Shown: piece after piece, positions 5,146 through 8,314 of the stretch | How the letters are laid out: every line of letters begins with the position of its first letter | How positions within the stretch are numbered: position 1 is the stretch's first letter | Origin: Rhizorhabdus sp. | GTDB taxonomy: Bacteria; Pseudomonadota; Alphaproteobacteria; Sphingomonadales; Sphingomonadaceae | DNA length: 8,314 nucleotides | Direction: 5' to 3' | NCBI GenBank assembly: GCA_004297635.1 | Contig: SCUQ01000523.1 | Location: forward strand, 1-8,314 | Made by a program: the position numbers and the translations under genes | The notes under the pieces: model-generated | Databases searched by the model: none | What the model saw: the letters and a program-made list of their open reading frames with translations, nothing else | What the model was told of the DNA's origin: nothing

Positions 5146-5886
5146 TCAAATCATGGCCATCCCGCCGTTCACATGCAGCGTCTGGCCGGTGACATAGGAT
5201 GCCTCCGGGCTGGCCAGATAGACGACCGCGGCGGCAATGTCGCTGCCCTCGCCCAATTTTCCGGCGGGAATCTTGACCAGCAGCGCATCCTTCTGCGCAT
5301 CAGGCAGCCCATCGGTCATCGCCGAGGCGATGAAGCCCGGCGCGACGCAGTTCACGGTGATGTTGCGGCTGGCCAGCTCCTGCGCCAGCGCCTTCGACAT
5401 GCCGACGAGGCCCGCCTTGGACGCCGCATAATTGGCCTGCCCGGGATTGCCGGTGGTGCCGACGATCGACGTGATCGTGATGACCCGGCCGAACCGCGCC
5501 TTCATCATCGGCTTGGTCGCGGCGCGGATCAGGCGGAAGGCGGCCTCCAGGTTGACCGAGATCACCTGGTCCCACTCCTCGTCCTTCATCCGCATGATCA
5601 GGTTGTCCCGGGTCACGCCGGCATTGTTGACCAATATGTCGATCTTGCCGCCCAGCGCCTCAACCGCGCGCGGGATCAGTCCGTCGACCGCCGCCGCGTC
5701 ACCCAGATTGCAGGGCAGGATCACCGTATCGCCGCCGATCTCGGCGGCTACCGCGTTCAGGGCATCCTCGCGCGTACCCGACAAGGCCACTTTCGCGCCC
5801 TGCGCGACGAGCGCCTTCGCGATCGCCGAGCCGATGCCACCGGAGGCGCCCGTCACCAGCGCGGTCATGCCTGACAGATCGAACAT
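5146..5886 (-). CDS. fabG: 3-oxoacyl-ACP reductase
   Basis: FabG reduces 3-oxoacyl-ACP to 3-hydroxyacyl-ACP with NADPH in each elongation cycle; it is a short-chain dehydrogenase acting as a cytosolic tetramer. With the ATG at 5886 it has 246 residues, the usual size. The nucleotide loop TGASGGIG (12-19), NNAG (87-90), Asn112, Ser140, Tyr153 and Lys157 (in YAASK) give the full SDR catalytic set. The C-terminus GQTLHVNGGMAMI is typical of true FabG. The ATG is preferred to the in-frame GTG at 5898 because AGGTGG (5895-5900, opposite strand) sits eight bases before it and would overlap the GTG. Neighbours fabD and acpP confirm the fatty acid role. Its leader contains a repeat-like element (5905-5986). 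Confidence 0.97.
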   Translation of the reverse strand: MFDLSGMTALVTGASGGIGSAIAKALVAQGAKVALSGTREDALNAVAAEIGGDTVILPCNLGDAAAVDGLIPRAVEALGGKIDILVNNAGVTRDNLIMRMKDEEWDQVISVNLEAAFRLIRAATKPMMKARFGRVITITSIVGTTGNPGQANYAASKAGLVGMSKALAQELASRNITVNCVAPGFIASAMTDGLPDAQKDALLVKIPAGKLGEGSDIAAAVVYLASPEASYVTGQTLHVNGGMAMI

Positions 5887-5894
5887 CCTACTTC

Positions 5895-5900
5895 CCACCT
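5895..5900 (-). promoter_or_regulatory. fabG ribosome binding site, decides the start
   Basis: AGGTGG on the minus strand is eight bases from the ATG at 5886. The GTG at 5898 lies within this site, so the longer 250-residue reading is unlikely. Confidence 0.65.
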
Positions 5901-5904
5901 TTCT

Positions 5905-5986
5905 TCGTCACGCCAGCGAAAGCTGGAATCTCTCTGCCGTCTTCCGACACAGCGAAATGATATCCGAACTCTCGTCGGGATGACGA
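5905..5986. repeat. REP/MITE-like palindromic element in the fabD-fabG gap
   Basis: TCGTCACGCC (5905-5914) and GGGATGACGA (5977-5986) are imperfect terminal inverted repeats, 8 of 10 positions. Just inside the left end, CCAGC-GAAA-GCTGG (5913-5926) forms a hairpin with a GNRA loop. The phrase CGTCAYNCCAGCGAAAGCTGGAATC resembles the dispersed CGTCATTCCCGCGAAAGCGGGAATC-type intergenic repeats I know from sphingomonads and other alphaproteobacteria. It fills nearly the whole gap between fabD and fabG, is transcribed if the genes form an operon, and ends 18 bases upstream of the fabG ATG. Confidence 0.5.
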
Positions 5987-5992
5987 TCAGAT

Positions 5993-6928
5993 CTACAAGC
6001 TCGCTGCGATAGCCTCGATATCGGCCATCGTCACTACGCTGGTCGCATTGGCCTTGTCGGTGATGTCCTTGACCATCGGCCCGACCACCTTGCCGCCGAA
6101 TTCGATGAACTGTTCGACGCCGGCATCGGCCATCGCCGCCACGCTCTCGCGCCACCGCACCGTACCCGTCACCTGCTCGACCAGCAGCCTCACGATGTCG
6201 GCCGGATCGGCCACCGGCCCGGCCAGCACATTGGCATAGACCGGCACCAGCGGGCTCTGCACCGCCGTCTTGCCCAGCGCCTCGGCCATCGCGTCGGCGG
6301 CGGGCTGCATCAGCGCGCAGTGGAATGGTGCCGACACCGGCAGCAGCATCGCGCGCCGCGCGCCCTTCGCCTTGGCGATCTCGATGGCGCGCTCGACCGC
6401 AGCCTTGTGGCCGGAGACGACGACCTGCCGGTTGCTGTTGTCATTGGCGGCCTGGCAGACCTCGCCCTGCGCCGCTTCTTCCGCGACCGCCTTGGCGCCG
6501 GCAAAGTCGAGGCCGAGGAAAACCGCCATCGCGCCGACGCCGACCGGCACCGCCGCCTGCATAGACTGGCCGCGGAGCTTCAGCAGCTTCGCGGTCGTCG
6601 CCAGATCGATCGCTTCGGCGGCGCACAAGGCGGTATATTCGCCCAGGCTGTGCCCGGCGACGAAGGCGGCCTTGTCGGCCAGGCTGATCCCGCCTTCCTT
6701 CTGGAGTACCCGGAGGGTCGCGATGGCATTGGCCATGATCGCGGGCTGGGCGTTCTCGGTCAGCGTGAGCTCATCGGAGGGCCCCTCGACCATCAGCTTG
6801 AAGAGCTTCTGCTTCAGCGCGTCATCGACCTCCTGAAACACTTCGCGCGCGACGCTGCTCGCATCGGCAAGCGCCTGGCCCATGCCCACGGCCTGGCTGC
6901 CCTGTCCCGGAAAGATGAATGCGCGCAT
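5993..6928 (-). CDS. fabD: Malonyl-CoA:ACP transacylase
   Basis: FabD moves malonate from CoA to ACP, supplying the extender unit for FabF. The 311 residues match the family (E. coli 309). Visible active-site parts are the oxyanion Gln in PGQGSQ (7-12), nucleophile Ser94 in GHSLGEY (92-98), Arg119 in LKLRGQSM, and His203 in SAPFHCALM. The later segment ANDNSNRQVVVSGHKAAVE (161-179) is typical of alphaproteobacterial FabD. The start is well supported: CAGGAG (6935-6940, opposite strand) is six bases from the ATG. A promoter-like pair lies upstream at 6957-6985. It is the first gene of the fab cluster, 91 bases after the mprF stop, and is followed after about 106 bases by fabG. Confidence 0.97.
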   Translation of the reverse strand: MRAFIFPGQGSQAVGMGQALADASSVAREVFQEVDDALKQKLFKLMVEGPSDELTLTENAQPAIMANAIATLRVLQKEGGISLADKAAFVAGHSLGEYTALCAAEAIDLATTAKLLKLRGQSMQAAVPVGVGAMAVFLGLDFAGAKAVAEEAAQGEVCQAANDNSNRQVVVSGHKAAVERAIEIAKAKGARRAMLLPVSAPFHCALMQPAADAMAEALGKTAVQSPLVPVYANVLAGPVADPADIVRLLVEQVTGTVRWRESVAAMADAGVEQFIEFGGKVVGPMVKDITDKANATSVVTMADIEAIAASL

Positions 6929-6956
6929 CGACGGCTCCTGTGAACTTGGCGTGGGC

Positions 6957-6985
6957 CCCTAGGAAAGCTTGGGCGCAGTGGCAAG
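6957..6985 (-). promoter_or_regulatory. Putative fabD promoter
   Basis: On the minus strand, CTTGCC (6985-6980), a 17-base spacer and CTAGGG (6962-6957) lie about 28 bases before the fabD ATG, between it and the mprF stop. The hexamers and spacing nearly copy the pair before acpP, which raises my confidence in both. Confidence 0.4.
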
Positions 6986-7019
6986 CGCAAAGCCCGGCGC
7001 CTGCGATCGCGGGAACAGT

Positions 7020-8314
7020 TCAATCACTCCCGATCAGCGCCTTTAGGTCGCCCAGCGCCAGCAGAAAGGCCAATCCGCCCTGGCTCGCGATATAGCGCGG
7101 GCTCCACTCGGGCGCGAACTTGTTCTTGTACGCGCGCAGCCCTTCGAACCCGTAGAAACTGTTGCCATGCCGCATGACGAACGCCGCGACCTTCGACCAG
7201 GCCGGCGACAACTGCCGGGCTTCGATCCCTGCCAGCGGCGCCATGCCCAGCGAGAAATTCGCATAGCCGCGCGCCTTGCCCCACAGCATCAGCTCGACGA
7301 ACAGGAAATCCATCGCGCCATAGGGCATATCGTCCTCGTGGCGCATCAGGTCGACCGACAGCTCGGCACGATTGGGGGTCGCCCAGATATTGGCGAAGGC
7401 GATGATCCGTCCCTCCTGCCGCACGACCGCGCAGTCGAAACGCTCCACATAGGCCGGGTTCAGCCGGCCGACGCTGAACCCCTTTTCCGAAACACCCTTG
7501 TTCGCCAGCCACCGGTCGGAAATCTCGACGAAGCGATCCATCAACGCCGGCACGCCGGCCGCCGGCACGACCTCGAACGACAGGCCTTCGCGCTCCGCCC
7601 GGCGCACGGCGTGGCGCAGCGGCCGCCGCCCGGGGCCGTCGAGGCTGAAAACGGAAAGGTTCACCGCCGCTGATTCGCCGAACTTCACAAGCTGCAGGCC
7701 CAGCTCGATCATCGTCGGCAGGGATCGCTCGCTGATCTGATAGAAGAGCAGCCGCCCCTGCGCGGCATCGACCTTCGTACGCATCGACCAGAACAGATCG
7801 CCCCAGGATTCGATGGCGCCGACCGGATCGCCCATCACGATCCAGCTCGATCCCCTGACCTGATACATCAGAAAGGCGTTGCCGTCAGACGAAAGCAGAA
7901 AGCGCTTGTCGCCGGTGAAGGCCAGCATCGCGTCGGTCCGGTCGGTCATCGCCAGGGGCCGCTCGGCCATATCCGGGGTCAGTTCGCTGTCGCCGGGCGG
8001 AATCGCCGCGGGCGCCAGGAAGCGCCAGAGCGCCCCACAGATCAGCAATCCGCAGATGGCGACGCTCGAACGCAGGAAACGCGAAGCGTCGCCCTTCAGC
8101 GCGAACTCCCACCACAAGGCGTCGCTATAGGCGACATGCTTGAACGCGAAGAAGCCGATCCACAGCGACAGCAGCACGACCGACAGGAGCGCCGCGATCC
8201 ATTTCGGCGTGAAGCTCGCCGTGGCCAGGGCGGTCCGCCGATAGAAAGCGCTACGCATCAAGCCCGCGAGCAGCCAGATCGCCAGCAGCGCGAGCGCTTC
8301 CTCATAGTCGATGC
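7020..8314 (-). CDS. mprF: MprF-type phosphatidylglycerol aminoacyltransferase, N-terminal part outside the window
   Basis: MprF proteins transfer an amino acid (usually lysine) from aminoacyl-tRNA to phosphatidylglycerol on the cytoplasmic face and flip the product, lowering surface charge and giving resistance to cationic peptides. The frame is open through the right edge (IDYEEALALLAIWLL...), so the TTG/ATG codons near 8258-8261 are internal. 430 residues are visible. The end of one membrane helix (about 5-20), two more helices (about 38-57 and 78-99), then the synthase domain (about 125-425) with GDKRFLLSSDGNAFLMYQVRG-type start, WIVMGDPVG, EKGFSVGRLNP, MDFLFVELMLWGKARGY, FSLGMAPLAG and FYGFEGLRAYKNKFAPEW follow. 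These fit the DUF2156/LPG synthase fold. The flippase half must lie beyond the window. The amino acid used cannot be read from sequence. It ends 91 bases before fabD in the same direction; read-through is possible. Confidence 0.92.
   Translation of the reverse strand, partial: IDYEEALALLAIWLLAGLMRSAFYRRTALATASFTPKWIAALLSVVLLSLWIGFFAFKHVAYSDALWWEFALKGDASRFLRSSVAICGLLICGALWRFLAPAAIPPGDSELTPDMAERPLAMTDRTDAMLAFTGDKRFLLSSDGNAFLMYQVRGSSWIVMGDPVGAIESWGDLFWSMRTKVDAAQGRLLFYQISERSLPTMIELGLQLVKFGESAAVNLSVFSLDGPGRRPLRHAVRRAEREGLSFEVVPAAGVPALMDRFVEISDRWLANKGVSEKGFSVGRLNPAYVERFDCAVVRQEGRIIAFANIWATPNRAELSVDLMRHEDDMPYGAMDFLFVELMLWGKARGYANFSLGMAPLAGIEARQLSPAWSKVAAFVMRHGNSFYGFEGLRAYKNKFAPEWSPRYIASQGGLAFLLALGDLKALIGSD

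Noticed and set aside
5887..5898. GTG at 5898 as the fabG start (250 residues)
   Set aside because: The best ribosome binding site overlaps this GTG and is correctly spaced for the ATG at 5886.
1..8314. CRISPR arrays, tRNA or rRNA genes, prophage or insertion-sequence genes
   Set aside because: No regularly spaced repeats, cloverleaf sequences, transposase or phage proteins were seen; every long stretch is accounted for by housekeeping genes.

Overview
The window is a stretch of high-GC, densely coding alphaproteobacterial chromosome. The protein sequences read most like Sphingomonadales (Sphingomonas, Rhizorhabdus and relatives): the NlpC/P60 protein, the FabD-FabG-AcpP-FabF-MltG block and the four-helix membrane protein all resemble my memory of sphingomonad proteins. 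No search was run, so this placement is inference.

Left part, plus strand (1-2317). The 3' end of an SH3b-NlpC/P60 cell-wall peptidase overlaps, by ATGA, the start of argC (type 2 N-acetyl-gamma-glutamyl-phosphate reductase). A 355-base gap without a convincing gene follows. It holds a terminator-like hairpin after argC, a second long hairpin and an interleaved pair of 8-bp inverted repeats. A small four-helix membrane protein comes next and meets the minus-strand genes at a hairpin.

Right part, minus strand (8314-2360, read right to left). The order is the C-terminal half of mprF (aminoacyl-phosphatidylglycerol synthase), then the type II fatty acid synthesis cluster fabD, fabG, acpP, fabF, then mltG (peptidoglycan lytic transglycosylase, the terminase of glycan synthesis). 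FabD loads malonate onto ACP, FabF condenses, and FabG reduces the ketoacyl-ACP. MltG sits directly behind fabF, so lipid and wall synthesis share a transcription unit. fabD and acpP each have a similar promoter-like motif (CTTGCM-N17-YTAGGG). Hairpins lie between fabG and acpP and between acpP and fabF, suggesting that acpP is transcribed separately at a high level with attenuated read-through into fabF.

The most striking feature is inside mltG. A 50-bp block bounded by a perfect 10-bp inverted repeat (arms 2801-2810 and 2861-2870) is in the wrong orientation. The mltG strand gives a non-family peptide (QASSSAVRIAACIRAST) there, while the opposite strand, in the matching phase, gives exactly the expected MltG helix segment (VLARMQAAMRTALDEAW). 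Both orientations keep mltG open. This is either an intragenic invertible segment giving two MltG versions, a fixed micro-inversion, or an assembly artefact.
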